Assembly: GCF_021295315.1 (NCBI RefSeq) | Contig: NZ_JAIMJA010000009.1 | Coordinates: 1 to 64,000, forward strand | DNA from: Motilimonas cestriensis | Lineage (GTDB): Bacteria > Pseudomonadota > Gammaproteobacteria > Enterobacterales > CBDFNC01 | DNA length: 64,000 bases | Direction of reading: 5' to 3' | The notes under the pieces: generated by a model | The model's input: the letters and a program-made list of their open reading frames with translations, nothing else | What the model was told of the DNA's origin: nothing | The model's database searches: none | Shown: positions 20,923 to 29,746 of the stretch, piece by piece | Numbering within the stretch: position 1 is the stretch's first letter | Layout of the letters: every line of letters starts with the position of its first letter | Program-made: the position numbers and the translations under genes

Positions 20923-20950
20923 ATTAGATAGTTATAACAGCCAGAATAAG

Positions 20951-20974
20951 AAAGCCCCAACCGGGGCTTTTTTT
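20951..20974. terminator. Shared terminator between fabA and rmf
   Basis: AAAGCCCC/GGGGCTTT 8-bp stem, AACC loop, T7 tract on the plus strand. The rmf stop codon on the minus strand lies inside the T-tract, so the two convergent genes meet here. Confidence 0.92.
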
Positions 20975-21149
20975 ATTTCATAAAGAGACCGTAACTCCTT
21001 TCTTCATAAGCATCACGCCACCCTCCTAACCAAGAGCTTCTGGCATCCACCTGCTGAAACGGACAAACTTCTTTTGCTCGGCCTAGCACACCAGCATGAT
21101 AGCCTTTGGCATGAGCACGCGCTAAACGATCTCTTTTTTGTCTTTTCAT
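20973..21149 (-). CDS. rmf: Ribosome modulation factor
   Basis: A 58-residue basic protein that binds the 30S platform in stationary phase and drives 70S ribosomes into inactive 100S dimers. It starts MKRQKRDRLARAHAKGYHAG and continues through CPFQ and SSWLGGWRDAYEE, closely matching E. coli Rmf (MKRQKRDRLERAHQRGYQAG ... WLGGWREA). An AGAGGT ribosome site lies 8 bases before the ATG at 21147-21149. The gene is short and easily missed. Its place next to fabA is conserved. Confidence 0.96.
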   Translation of the reverse strand: MKRQKRDRLARAHAKGYHAGVLGRAKEVCPFQQVDARSSWLGGWRDAYEERSYGLFMK

Positions 21150-21258
21150 TGAGTACGACCTCTTATGACTAATTTAAAAAACACAAAGCAATTGATACCT
21201 TGTTATTTAGAATTAGATGAGTTTTGTTGGTACGTCAATGCCAGTTTCAATCGATTTA

Positions 21259-21280
21259 AGCGAGTTTTTAATAACTCGCT
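21259..21280 (-). terminator. Hairpin after the DUF3466 gene
   Basis: AGCGAGTT/AACTCGCT, 8 bp with a 6-base AT-rich loop, 34 bases beyond the DUF3466 stop. A long U-tract is lacking, so termination is likely but not certain. Confidence 0.5.
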
Positions 21281-21313
21281 GAAACCATTTTCATTTATTA
21301 GATAGCCATTTGC

Positions 21314-23146
21314 TTATTTTGTGAACTTACGCATCACAAGTAAAGGCAAGCCAAGTAGTAGTAACCAAAATGCATTACCACCAGAGCGTTGGAAAGGTTT
21401 ATCGACCTCTTCAGCTTCTTTAGAATCATAACAATTAGGCTGACTGTTAATATCACCCGCTTCTAAGTTACGATTCAACTTAAGCATTACCGGGTGGGCA
21501 TTGAGCATGTTGATAAAGTCATCTTTATTATCATAACGATACCCCGTTGCTAATATGGTGCCATCATCGCTAATATCTTTCGCTTTTTCCAAGCGGTAGT
21601 AAGGTTGTTTAACAACACCTTGTGCATCTTTAGTACAAACGAGATCGTTTAGATACCAAGCATCTTGAGTTGTAACATCATAAACAAACGCCGCTTGGCG
21701 ACGCGGGTTACCAGACTCAACAGGCTGTGTCTCGCCCGGTGCATCCGCCCAACCGACAACAATACCTGCATCATTGATTGCACTGGCTTGACTGTTGGCA
21801 CCCGGTTTGTTGTTATCAGTTGCTCCTACGCGATCTTGTTTAGTGCGGATATTTTTGTCGACTAAAGGTAAAATTGCAGATTGAGTTGACTTATCAAAAA
21901 CAAAAAACTCTGTCGGTCGGTTACGCCCTTTAACTAATTCAAACACTCTATTGCCAACGATCAAACCGTTATTGTTAATATCAACGGCCCAAGTGTGGCG
22001 TAGGTTATCATTTGGATCACCAACACCTTGCTCTACTTGGGTAATTTCTACTGGGTTAGAAGCATACTCACCGGTGTCTGAAGGGACGATATAAGTAGCA
22101 CGAGCGCGATCGCCTCGCTCGGTATTATTGATTCTTTGCGTTGAAAAACCAACAACCACCCCTTTGTCGTCGCTATTAAATGCCGCTGCGCTATAAATCG
22201 TACTGCGATCGCCGCCGCGCTTGTCTAGCCATTGCTCAGTTGGGTTTGCAACCATGGCATTACCTGTAAGCTCACCCGTTTCACAACCGTTAGTCACATC
22301 CCACACCCAAGGCTGGGTGTTGAAGCCTGGACAATAAGTCAGTTCATTATAATCCCTGCTATTGTCATCAGCTGTACTGGCAAAACAGCGGTCAAGATAA
22401 ACATTTTCATTATTAGGACGGTTAACACTGGCGTGACCAAACACTAATTTGCGTGTTTCGCCACTTGCAAGTGTTACTTCACTGATGTTGTATGCGGCAC
22501 TATAACCACCCCGAGTGACATCTGTTGTTGGCTTTAACTGACACACTTCTCCCGTTGCCGATTTATAAAAAGCATGGCGAGTAAAATCGCGGCTAAAGGG
22601 TACACCTGTAGAATAACTGGCCGAACCATATCCCACCGTTTCACCACTATCAGAAATATCGGTTACTACCTGATCAGTTGAGCCAGTATTTGCATTGTCG
22701 AATACCTCAATGCGGCTAGGATTCAAATCCGCCCCTAAAGTAAAAGGAATAAATTGACTTCTGTAATAACTACTTGCTGCATTAGTTTCATCTAAACGCC
22801 ACTTACGAATGGCATTTTCATAAGTGCTTTGCGCAGCATTATTACTACCTTGATAAATCACTTCACAAATGGTGGTTGAATAATAGCATTCACGCTCGTA
22901 AGTAAAGTGTAGGCCATAGTCAATTGCACCAATCGAAGAGCGTGTTGTTAAACCCGCAGCTTGTCTGCCATCGGGTGAAATTGCCACCGCGTAAGGGCCA
23001 AAATTAGCTTGTTCAAAATCGCCGGCTTTATTAATTGCAACTTCTTCAATTTCGTAATATGCGCCAGGGTTAACCGGAGCCGCGGCCGTTGTAGTTGCAT
23101 AAGCTAAACCTAATGCGATAGATAATGCTGATAATTTTACGTTCAT
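21314..23146 (-). CDS. DUF3466 secreted protein with GlyGly-CTERM-like tail
   Basis: A 610-residue secreted or surface protein. Signal peptide at 1-22 (core LSALSIALGLAYATTTAAA). The body has repeated segments of the form A-x-x-IS-x-DG or IN-x-x-G-x-VVG (AVAISPDGRQAAG, VVTDISDSGETVGYG, INNNGLIVGN, INDAGIVVGWA, ISDDGTILATG), typical of the HAF/DUF3466 beta-propeller-like repeats. The C-terminus is SGGNAFWLLLLGLPLLVMRKFTK: a GG motif, hydrophobic helix and basic end, as in GlyGly-CTERM proteins processed by rhombosortase. It is 7 bases downstream of uup's stop, in the same direction, so it may share the uup transcript. Function unknown. Confidence 0.87.
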   Translation of the reverse strand: MNVKLSALSIALGLAYATTTAAAPVNPGAYYEIEEVAINKAGDFEQANFGPYAVAISPDGRQAAGLTTRSSIGAIDYGLHFTYERECYYSTTICEVIYQGSNNAAQSTYENAIRKWRLDETNAASSYYRSQFIPFTLGADLNPSRIEVFDNANTGSTDQVVTDISDSGETVGYGSASYSTGVPFSRDFTRHAFYKSATGEVCQLKPTTDVTRGGYSAAYNISEVTLASGETRKLVFGHASVNRPNNENVYLDRCFASTADDNSRDYNELTYCPGFNTQPWVWDVTNGCETGELTGNAMVANPTEQWLDKRGGDRSTIYSAAAFNSDDKGVVVGFSTQRINNTERGDRARATYIVPSDTGEYASNPVEITQVEQGVGDPNDNLRHTWAVDINNNGLIVGNRVFELVKGRNRPTEFFVFDKSTQSAILPLVDKNIRTKQDRVGATDNNKPGANSQASAINDAGIVVGWADAPGETQPVESGNPRRQAAFVYDVTTQDAWYLNDLVCTKDAQGVVKQPYYRLEKAKDISDDGTILATGYRYDNKDDFINMLNAHPVMLKLNRNLEAGDINSQPNCYDSKEAEEVDKPFQRSGGNAFWLLLLGLPLLVMRKFTK

Positions 23147-23153
23147 TAAGGCG

Positions 23154-25070
23154 TTATTCCCCTGTTTGTAATGCTTCTAATTCTTCCCAACGCTCTAAAG
23201 CTGTTTCAAGTTGTTGCTCTAGCTCCGTTAGCTTTAATAATTTTGCTTTGGTTTCATCACTGGGACGATTGAAAAATTCTGGATCATTTACTTCACTTTG
23301 CAATGCTTCCATGTCTGATTCGATGGTTTCAAGTAAGCTAGGCAATTGTTCCAGCTCTAATTTTAACTTGTAAGACAGTTTATTCTTTTTCACTACCGCC
23401 GGTTTACTTACCACTGAACTAGCGACTTTTTCGGCCGTTATTTCGGGCTTATTTGCCTTAACTTGTGCAGATCTAGCGTCTAATATTGCACGTGCGTCTG
23501 CGTAGCCACCCACAAATGCTTCAACTTCACCATCGCCTTTAAATACCCAACTATGTGTCGCTGTATTATCAACAAAATGACGGTCGTGACTCACTAACAA
23601 CAAAGTGCCCTTGTAGTTGGCCAGTAATTCTTCTAAAAGTTCCAATGTTTCAACATCTAAATCATTGGTTGGCTCATCGAGAATCAGTAAGTTACTTGGT
23701 TTCAAGAAAATTTTAGCCAATAATAAACGGTTTTTCTCCCCACCCGATAATGCCTTAACAGGTGTCCGTGCACGCTTAGGATGAAACAAGAAGTCTTGCA
23801 AGTAGCCCAACACGTGGCGCATCTTACCATTAACTTCAACCTCTTGCTTTCCTTCGGCTAAATTATCCATTACCGTTTTTTCAGGATCGAGCTTATCGCG
23901 ATACTGATCAAAATACGCCACTTCTAACTTAGTTCCGCATTTAAGCTTTCCACCCTGAACGTCAAGCTCGCCGAGCATGATTTTTAACAAGGTACTTTTA
24001 CCGCAGCCATTAGGGCCTATTAATGCAACTTTATCGCCGCGCTGGATCATAAAACTAAAGTCATTAACGATTTTTTGATCTTCAAACGCATAAGCCAAGT
24101 GTTCGGCTTCAAAGACAATTTTGCCAGAGCGTACCGCTTCATCCACATTAATTTTCGCTTTGCCCATCACATTAATGCGCTCGTTACGCTCTTGACGCAT
24201 GGATTTAAGGGCGCGAACGCGGCCTTCATTGCGGGTACGACGTGCTTTAATCCCCTGTCTTATCCATACTTCTTCTAAGGCAAGTTTGCGGTCAAATTCT
24301 GCGTTTTGCTCTTCTTCAACACGTAACGCTTCTTCTTTTCGCTCTAAATACAACTCGTAATCGCCAGGCCATGAGGTCAAATTACCACGGTCTATATCAA
24401 CAATACGCGTCGCTAAGCGGCGAATAAACGCCCTATCGTGACTGATAAAAACAATGCTACCAGCAAAGTTCATCAAAAACTGTTCAAGCCATTCAATAGT
24501 CGCCACGTCTAAGTGGTTGGTCGGCTCATCAAGAAACAACAAATCCGGCTCGCTGACCATGGCCTTGGCCAGTGCCACTTTACGCTGCCAACCACCCGAC
24601 AATTGGTCGAGGGAAATATCAGGATCAATTTCGAGTAACTCTAGCGTTTGGTTGATTTTCGAGTCCAACAGCCAACCATTGTGTAAATCCAATTGCTCTT
24701 GTAGCGCCTGTAACCGATTTAACTGCTTGTCTGTTGGATTATTGCCTAACTCATGAGAAAGCTTATGGTATTCCGTGACCGCTTTGCCCACTTCAGCCAT
24801 GCCACTGGCCACGTATTCATAAGCTGTCACGCCTTCAACTTGGGGAGGATCTTGTTCTAAGCGCGCTATTTTTAAATCGTTGGTTTTAACAATTCGGCCA
24901 TCATCAAGCTGAATTTCACCACACAATACTTTTAATAGTGTGGATTTACCGGCGCCATTTCGGCCAACTAAACACACACGCTCTTTCGGCTCTATCACCA
25001 ATTCAGCGTTATCTAATAACGGCGTATCGCCAAAGGCTAAATCCGCTTGTTGCAATGTAATTAATGCCAC
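23154..25070 (-). CDS. uup: ABC-F ATPase Uup
   Basis: A 638-residue ABC-F protein with two ATPase domains and no membrane part. It acts on ribosomes, and in E. coli loss raises precise transposon excision. Walker A GRNGAGKST and GPNGCGKST, signatures LSGGWQRK and LSGGEKNRL, and two Walker B sites LLFLDEPTNHLD and LLILDEPTNDLD are visible. The linker (about 235-300) is charged and helical, and the C-terminal roughly 90 residues form the DNA-binding coiled coil typical of Uup. The start is GTG at 25068-25070, 3 bases after the glutaredoxin-like gene. The order rlmL-grx-uup-DUF3466 suggests one operon. Confidence 0.95.
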   Translation of the reverse strand: MALITLQQADLAFGDTPLLDNAELVIEPKERVCLVGRNGAGKSTLLKVLCGEIQLDDGRIVKTNDLKIARLEQDPPQVEGVTAYEYVASGMAEVGKAVTEYHKLSHELGNNPTDKQLNRLQALQEQLDLHNGWLLDSKINQTLELLEIDPDISLDQLSGGWQRKVALAKAMVSEPDLLFLDEPTNHLDVATIEWLEQFLMNFAGSIVFISHDRAFIRRLATRIVDIDRGNLTSWPGDYELYLERKEEALRVEEEQNAEFDRKLALEEVWIRQGIKARRTRNEGRVRALKSMRQERNERINVMGKAKINVDEAVRSGKIVFEAEHLAYAFEDQKIVNDFSFMIQRGDKVALIGPNGCGKSTLLKIMLGELDVQGGKLKCGTKLEVAYFDQYRDKLDPEKTVMDNLAEGKQEVEVNGKMRHVLGYLQDFLFHPKRARTPVKALSGGEKNRLLLAKIFLKPSNLLILDEPTNDLDVETLELLEELLANYKGTLLLVSHDRHFVDNTATHSWVFKGDGEVEAFVGGYADARAILDARSAQVKANKPEITAEKVASSVVSKPAVVKKNKLSYKLKLELEQLPSLLETIESDMEALQSEVNDPEFFNRPSDETKAKLLKLTELEQQLETALERWEELEALQTGE

Positions 25071-25073
25071 AGT

Positions 25074-25298
25074 TTATTCCAAAAATAAGGTTACGGCAGC
25101 CGCATCAAACGGCCAGCCTAAATCATTGTCACTTGAGTCTTTCACTAAAACGGGAATGCGCACGCCGAAGCGTTCGACTAATTCATCATCAAGTGCAATA
25201 TCGATGACGGTATACGTCACCGCTAAATCGTCTAAAATAGCTTTGGCTAACTCACATAAATGGCAGCCATCAGCTGAATACAGTGTGACCCCTAACAT
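25074..25298 (-). CDS. Glutaredoxin-like thiol protein (DUF836 type)
   Basis: A 74-residue thioredoxin-fold protein with one CxxC active site (GCHLC) near the N-terminus and the cis-Pro motif RIPVLV. I choose the ATG at 25296-25298 (MLGVTLYSADGCHLCE), which overlaps the rlmL stop as ATGTTAG. A GTG six codons upstream would also be in frame. Proteins of this size next to rlmL/uup are common in Shewanella-like genomes. A redox partner is not evident. Confidence 0.85.
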   Translation of the reverse strand: MLGVTLYSADGCHLCELAKAILDDLAVTYTVIDIALDDELVERFGVRIPVLVKDSSDNDLGWPFDAAAVTLFLE

Positions 25299-27412
25299 TT
25301 TGTTAAGATCCAACACTGATGAATTTTGTCGTTACGCTTGAAGTCTTCAGGAATCGATGCCTTACTAACATCTTCAATTGAAAAACCAGCTTCCTTCACG
25401 CCTGTTTCATCTAATTTAAAGCCACGTTTGTTATTAGAAAAAACCAATACACCACCGTCAGTAAGATTTTTACTGGCATTGGTCAATAAGGCAACATGAT
25501 CACGTTGCACATCAAACGTACCGTCCATGCGTTTTGAGTTTGAAAATGTCGGCGGGTCTAGAAAGATCAAATCATATTGATGCTTACATTCATCCAACCA
25601 TTTCAATACATCAGCCTGTTCAAATTGATGCGCACCTTTGATTTTGTTTAAGGCAAAGTTTCGTTTACCCCAATCAAGATACGTGTTCGACATATCGACA
25701 CTGGTAGTAGATGCAGCGCCGCCAAGGGCCGCATGCACTGATGCGCTAGCGGTGTAGCAGAATAAGTTTAAGAAATGCTTACCTTTAGCCATTTCACCTA
25801 AACGTTTACGCATTGGACGATGATCGAGAAACAACCCTGTGTCTAAGTAATCGCTCAAGTTAACTTCAAACATGGCACCGTTTTCAACGACATTAAGCAG
25901 TGTTTGTCTTTTCGTTAAGGCCTGATATTGGCTTTTGCCTTTTTGAACTTCACGTACTTTGAGAAACAGCTTATTCTCAGGAATTTGCATCACGTAACGC
26001 GCTGTCGCGACGATATCAAGCACACGTCGGCGCGCTTTCGCAGGGTCAATTTTCTTGGGCGCCGCATATTCTTGGATCACCACATTATCGGCATACACAT
26101 CAATCGCCACATTGTACTCAGGCAAGTCGGCATCGTAAACGCGATAACATTCAATGCCCTCACGTTTCGCCCACTTGTTGCGCTGCTGTAAGTTTTTCTT
26201 TAAGCGGTTGGCAAAGTCTTCCGAGTAGATAGCAGGCTTATCACTGCTTAAACCGCGGTCACTGATTTGGTAGTTTTTCAGCACACACTCTAACGGGCCA
26301 TTGAACAACTTATAGGTTTTACTCGCGCGCAGACCAATACAACTTAATAATTCAGTGTCGGTTGAGAACAACGAACATTGCCAACCTGGGAATGCTTTTT
26401 TAAACTGATTACCCAGTTTTGAGTACAAATCAATGGCGCCGCTCATGTCACCCATACGCTCACCATAAGGCGGGTTCGTAATAATCATCCCGGTTTGGCC
26501 ATCGAGCGGATTACCAAACTCGGTTGCATCTTTAACGCTGAAGGTGATCAAGTCGGCCACACCCGCACGCTGCGCATTACCACGAGCAATCTCGATTAAA
26601 CGGCGGCTTTTATCTGACGCGAAAAAGCGGGTGTCACATTTATTTTCATTACGCTTATTCATCACGCTGGCTTGCGCTAACATACTCTGCCATAGCTCTG
26701 CATCATGACCAGACCAATGTTCAAAAGCATAGCCGGTGCGCAACAAACCCGGTGCACGATTGGTCGCCATTAATGCCGCTTCTATGATAATGGTGCCCGA
26801 GCCACACATGGGATCAACTAACGCTTGGTCCAGTTGCCAACCACTGCGTTTCACAATCGCGGCGGCTAAGTTTTCTTTTAACGGCGCAGCACCGGTTTCA
26901 GTTTTATAACCACGATGATGCAGTGGGCTGCCCGCCATATCTAAATAAACATGAGCTTTGTCTTTAAACAAGCGCACATTAATACGCACCTGCGCATCAG
27001 AGCGCTCAACATTAGGACGCTGATCCAATTTTTTACGGAAACGGTCAACAATGGCATCTTTTACTTTAAGCGCACCAAACTGTGTATTGCGAATTTCATC
27101 GTTAGTGCCAGAAAAATCAATGGCGAAGGTTTTATCAACCGCAAACGTGTCTTCCCATGGGATGTAACTACAACCTAGATACAGGTCCATCACATCATTG
27201 ACTTTAAATTCGTTCAAACGCATCAGTACGCGCGAAGCAAATCGCGACCACAAACACACTTTATAGCCTTGTTCTAAGCTACCGGAAAAGCTCACACCTG
27301 AGCGAACCGCTTTTGCCCCTTCTATACCAAAGGATTGCAATTCTTCTTCAACCAAAGACTCAAGGCCTTGGGCTGTGGTAACAAAGTATTCATATATAGT
27401 GCTAGTTGACAT
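25292..27412 (-). CDS. rlmL: Bifunctional 23S rRNA methyltransferase RlmKL
   Basis: A 706-residue fusion of two methyltransferases acting on 23S rRNA: the N-half makes m2G2445 (RlmL) and the C-half m7G2069 (RlmK). I use the ATG at 27410-27412 (MSTSTIYEYFVTTAQGLE). Nine more codons are open upstream. A THUMP domain (about 45-160) precedes the first SAM domain with DPMCGSGTIIIEAA and the catalytic IITNPPYGERM. The second SAM domain has LNLFCYTASASVHAA and LIFLDPPTFSNS. It is the first gene of the rlmL-grx-uup-DUF3466 run. Confidence 0.97.
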   Translation of the reverse strand: MSTSTIYEYFVTTAQGLESLVEEELQSFGIEGAKAVRSGVSFSGSLEQGYKVCLWSRFASRVLMRLNEFKVNDVMDLYLGCSYIPWEDTFAVDKTFAIDFSGTNDEIRNTQFGALKVKDAIVDRFRKKLDQRPNVERSDAQVRINVRLFKDKAHVYLDMAGSPLHHRGYKTETGAAPLKENLAAAIVKRSGWQLDQALVDPMCGSGTIIIEAALMATNRAPGLLRTGYAFEHWSGHDAELWQSMLAQASVMNKRNENKCDTRFFASDKSRRLIEIARGNAQRAGVADLITFSVKDATEFGNPLDGQTGMIITNPPYGERMGDMSGAIDLYSKLGNQFKKAFPGWQCSLFSTDTELLSCIGLRASKTYKLFNGPLECVLKNYQISDRGLSSDKPAIYSEDFANRLKKNLQQRNKWAKREGIECYRVYDADLPEYNVAIDVYADNVVIQEYAAPKKIDPAKARRRVLDIVATARYVMQIPENKLFLKVREVQKGKSQYQALTKRQTLLNVVENGAMFEVNLSDYLDTGLFLDHRPMRKRLGEMAKGKHFLNLFCYTASASVHAALGGAASTTSVDMSNTYLDWGKRNFALNKIKGAHQFEQADVLKWLDECKHQYDLIFLDPPTFSNSKRMDGTFDVQRDHVALLTNASKNLTDGGVLVFSNNKRGFKLDETGVKEAGFSIEDVSKASIPEDFKRNDKIHQCWILTKC

Positions 27413-27682
27413 TAAATTTTCCGAGGTTAAAGATACCACTGCAGAATGCCGCTGGGCACTCTGATAAATAAGTGCTGCATTATAACGTAAGCGGGAGTTT
27501 TACGCATAAACAAATGTGAATTGCTATACAAGGGAGAATTTCTCTCACCTTCTCTAATGTCCTCAACCAATTAACAATAGATAACCAAAGAGTGTGATCT
27601 GGTTTAAATAACAGCAAAATGCCCACTTCCCCACCGCATTGATTAACAAATGGTCAAACAGTAATAAAATTACGTTTTCCCC
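27413..27682. other. Intergenic region, rlmL to tRNA array
   Basis: About 270 AT-rich bases upstream of both rlmL (minus) and the tRNA array (plus). It must hold the rlmL promoter. A weak inverted repeat is not convincing. The open frame crossing it (27563-27766, minus) runs into the first tRNA and has no coding character. Confidence 0.4.
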
Positions 27683-27709
27683 TTGCATAACGCCATTCAT
27701 CTCTATAGT
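27683..27709 (+). promoter_or_regulatory. Candidate promoter of the tRNA-fMet array
   Basis: TTGCAT (27683-27688) and TATAGT (27704-27709), followed by a GC-rich discriminator (CGCCGC), 20 bases before the first tRNA. A GC-rich discriminator is typical of stringently controlled stable-RNA promoters. Spacing is 15, slightly short. Confidence 0.5.
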
Positions 27710-27729
27710 ATTCGCCGCACTTAGACGGA

Positions 27730-27806
<77 letters not shown>

Positions 27807-27830
27807 ATTTGGTAAAAGTGAATAAGAAAA

Positions 27831-27898
27831 AAGCTCGTCGGGCTCAGCTCTTATAAACTCAGCAAAGGTCGTTGGTTAAAATCCAGCTCCCGCAACCA
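27831..27898 (+). pseudogene. Degenerate tRNA-fMet 3' fragment, copy A
   Basis: It begins inside the D-arm (AGCTCGTCGGGCTCA), then carries an unrelated insert-like stretch (GCTCTTATAAACTCAGC) where the anticodon arm should close, then resumes at AAGGTCGTTGG and ends in CCGCAACCA. The acceptor 5' half is missing and T-loop C56 is A, so it cannot be a working tRNA. Its 3' end and CCA are intact. Confidence 0.85.
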
Positions 27899-27923
27899 AT
27901 CTAAGGAACAATACAAATTTAGT

Positions 27924-28000
<77 letters not shown>

Positions 28001-28039
28001 ATTTTTAAGATAAATGTGTAAAAGTGTTAGAAATCCAGT

Positions 28040-28116
<77 letters not shown>

Positions 28117-28140
28117 ATTTCGTCAAAGTGAATAAGAAAA

Positions 28141-28206
28141 AAGCTCGTCGGCTCAACTCTTATAAACTCAGCGAAGGTCGTTGGTTAAAACCCAGCTTCC
28201 GCAAGC
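28141..28206 (+). pseudogene. Degenerate tRNA-fMet 3' fragment, copy B
   Basis: Same layout as copy A, with extra decay: one G lost in CGTCGGCTCA, CCCAGCTTCCGC in the T/acceptor side, and the end reads GCAAGCA instead of GCAACCA, so CCA is lost. No terminator is obvious downstream. The 216 bases to the next gene show nothing else. Confidence 0.82.
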
Positions 28207-28422
28207 ATTTTAGTCCCCGTTACGATTTTTACTTTCCCTACACATACCTAAACAAATATATTCTATATTTGGCTGTAGGCAAGTAAAGCGCCCGCAGAAT
28301 TAGCCCCTATCCAAGCACATTTTCATTTTCCACATACATTCTGCCTAATACCATTAATTTGGACTATTTAATGGCGGCTTTCGTTAACAGGCTTAAATGA
28401 ATGCTACTGATCACGACACTCA

Positions 28423-29412
28423 TCATTGATGAAAATACCTAAGAGCAAGATTGTCCCACCGAAATGCTATACCTAGTAAGCCAATCAACAGCATGATTAA
28501 CCCAGCTATTTGATTTATCGATGGTAAATGGTGATTAACGAACAACAGCTCTAACATCAATGCAAAAAGAACTTCTGCTGATTGTGTACTATCAACAGCA
28601 ACAATTTTAAGCGGGTCAGAAGTGAGGTTTCGTGCATAAATAAATAATGAGGTCGCCAGTACACCTGAGAACAAAGCAACGATAAAGGTGCTCAAATATT
28701 GCTCATCACTGGGTGCACTTGGTTGTACATATAACAGTAGATCGACCCAAAATGGTATAGAGCCAATGCACATGAGTAGAACTGAAGAAAATGCATTATC
28801 TAAGATAGGCGAACGGATAGTTGGAATGTAGGAAAAACTGCCATTTTTAGCGGCATTTACCAATTGATTACCAAATGGGTAAGCAATAGCTGAAACGATT
28901 ATTGGAAAAACACCAAACGTAAGCATTTCCATAGTAAAGCCAGAAAATTCAACTGGCCAGTTGATTAAAACAGCTCCACCTAAAACAATAACGGAAAAAG
29001 GCAGGATCCAAATCGGGAATCGATATCCCATAAACAATAAAATAAATGGTGAAAATATTATTGTAAGCTGAAAAGTCGCCGCGACGGCCCACCCTCGTAA
29101 GTATTCAGAGGAGAATGAAATTCCAGCATAGAAAAAACCACATGAAAAAGTACCCATAATCACCCAAAAACCCAAATGCTCCCTTAATAAAGTGAGTAAG
29201 TGGAACAGGTACTGCCAGCTTTTTGTTACCAAAATAACCATAAACAAAATGATAATAGTGAATAAATAGCGAAGTACGGCAGTCCATACCCAACTTCCAC
29301 TACCGAGTGCAATGCTGTAATTAATGACAAACGTCAAGCTAAACAAAGCGGCAGACAATAAACCAATGACAACTAATGTAAAAACGCTTATAGACCTATT
29401 TTCCTGAGTCAT
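28423..29412 (-). CDS. EmrE/DMT-superfamily multidrug-efflux-type transporter
   Basis: A 329-residue protein with about ten membrane helices, arranged as two repeats of five like other drug/metabolite transporters. The sequence (FVINYSIALGSGSWVWTAVLRYLFT, VVALFSGVLATSLFIYARN, QSAEVLFALMLELLF) resembles the 'putative multidrug resistance efflux transporter' family (Pfam EmrE group), distinct from EamA and from small EmrE. The substrate is unknown. It is a single gene with its own promoter region of 334 bases upstream. Confidence 0.8.
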   Translation of the reverse strand: MTQENRSISVFTLVVIGLLSAALFSLTFVINYSIALGSGSWVWTAVLRYLFTIIILFMVILVTKSWQYLFHLLTLLREHLGFWVIMGTFSCGFFYAGISFSSEYLRGWAVAATFQLTIIFSPFILLFMGYRFPIWILPFSVIVLGGAVLINWPVEFSGFTMEMLTFGVFPIIVSAIAYPFGNQLVNAAKNGSFSYIPTIRSPILDNAFSSVLLMCIGSIPFWVDLLLYVQPSAPSDEQYLSTFIVALFSGVLATSLFIYARNLTSDPLKIVAVDSTQSAEVLFALMLELLFVNHHLPSINQIAGLIMLLIGLLGIAFRWDNLALRYFHQ

Positions 29413-29746
29413 TGTTATAACTACTCTGTACAGTTTGTGATGAGCTAAAAATGTATATGTTTTTCGTCTCTCTGTAATAGAGAGGACTTGTTTCGGAGCT
29501 AGGATGATATCAATTACCTATGACCCAATGATTACAAAATATTACAGTCATGTTACTTCAATTTTGTTTTAGCCCATTGCGATAACATAAATCCTGTTTT
29601 TCAGAAAGTTTCGCTTTCAATGATAAAGCATATTTCAGGATTAATGCCAAATTAGGTTGCTCGGGTAAAGACCTCTGAAAAATTATGTTTGGTAAAACAC
29701 TGTTAAATTGTCGCTAGCTCTGATGAGAAACAGGATATTTATTGCT
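29413..29746. other. Intergenic region with two inverted repeats
   Basis: No gene seen. It holds a 6-bp hairpin CTCTCT/AGAGAG (29468-29484) and a nested structure: AATCCTG/CAGGATT arms (29590-29642) around GAAAG/CTTTC (29604-29618). The latter may terminate the response-regulator transcript. There is no strong U-tract. Confidence 0.4.

Noticed and set aside
21167-21307. 46-codon plus-strand frame between rmf and the DUF3466 gene
   Set aside because: No ribosome site, no recognisable motif, and it crosses the DUF3466 hairpin. Probably chance.
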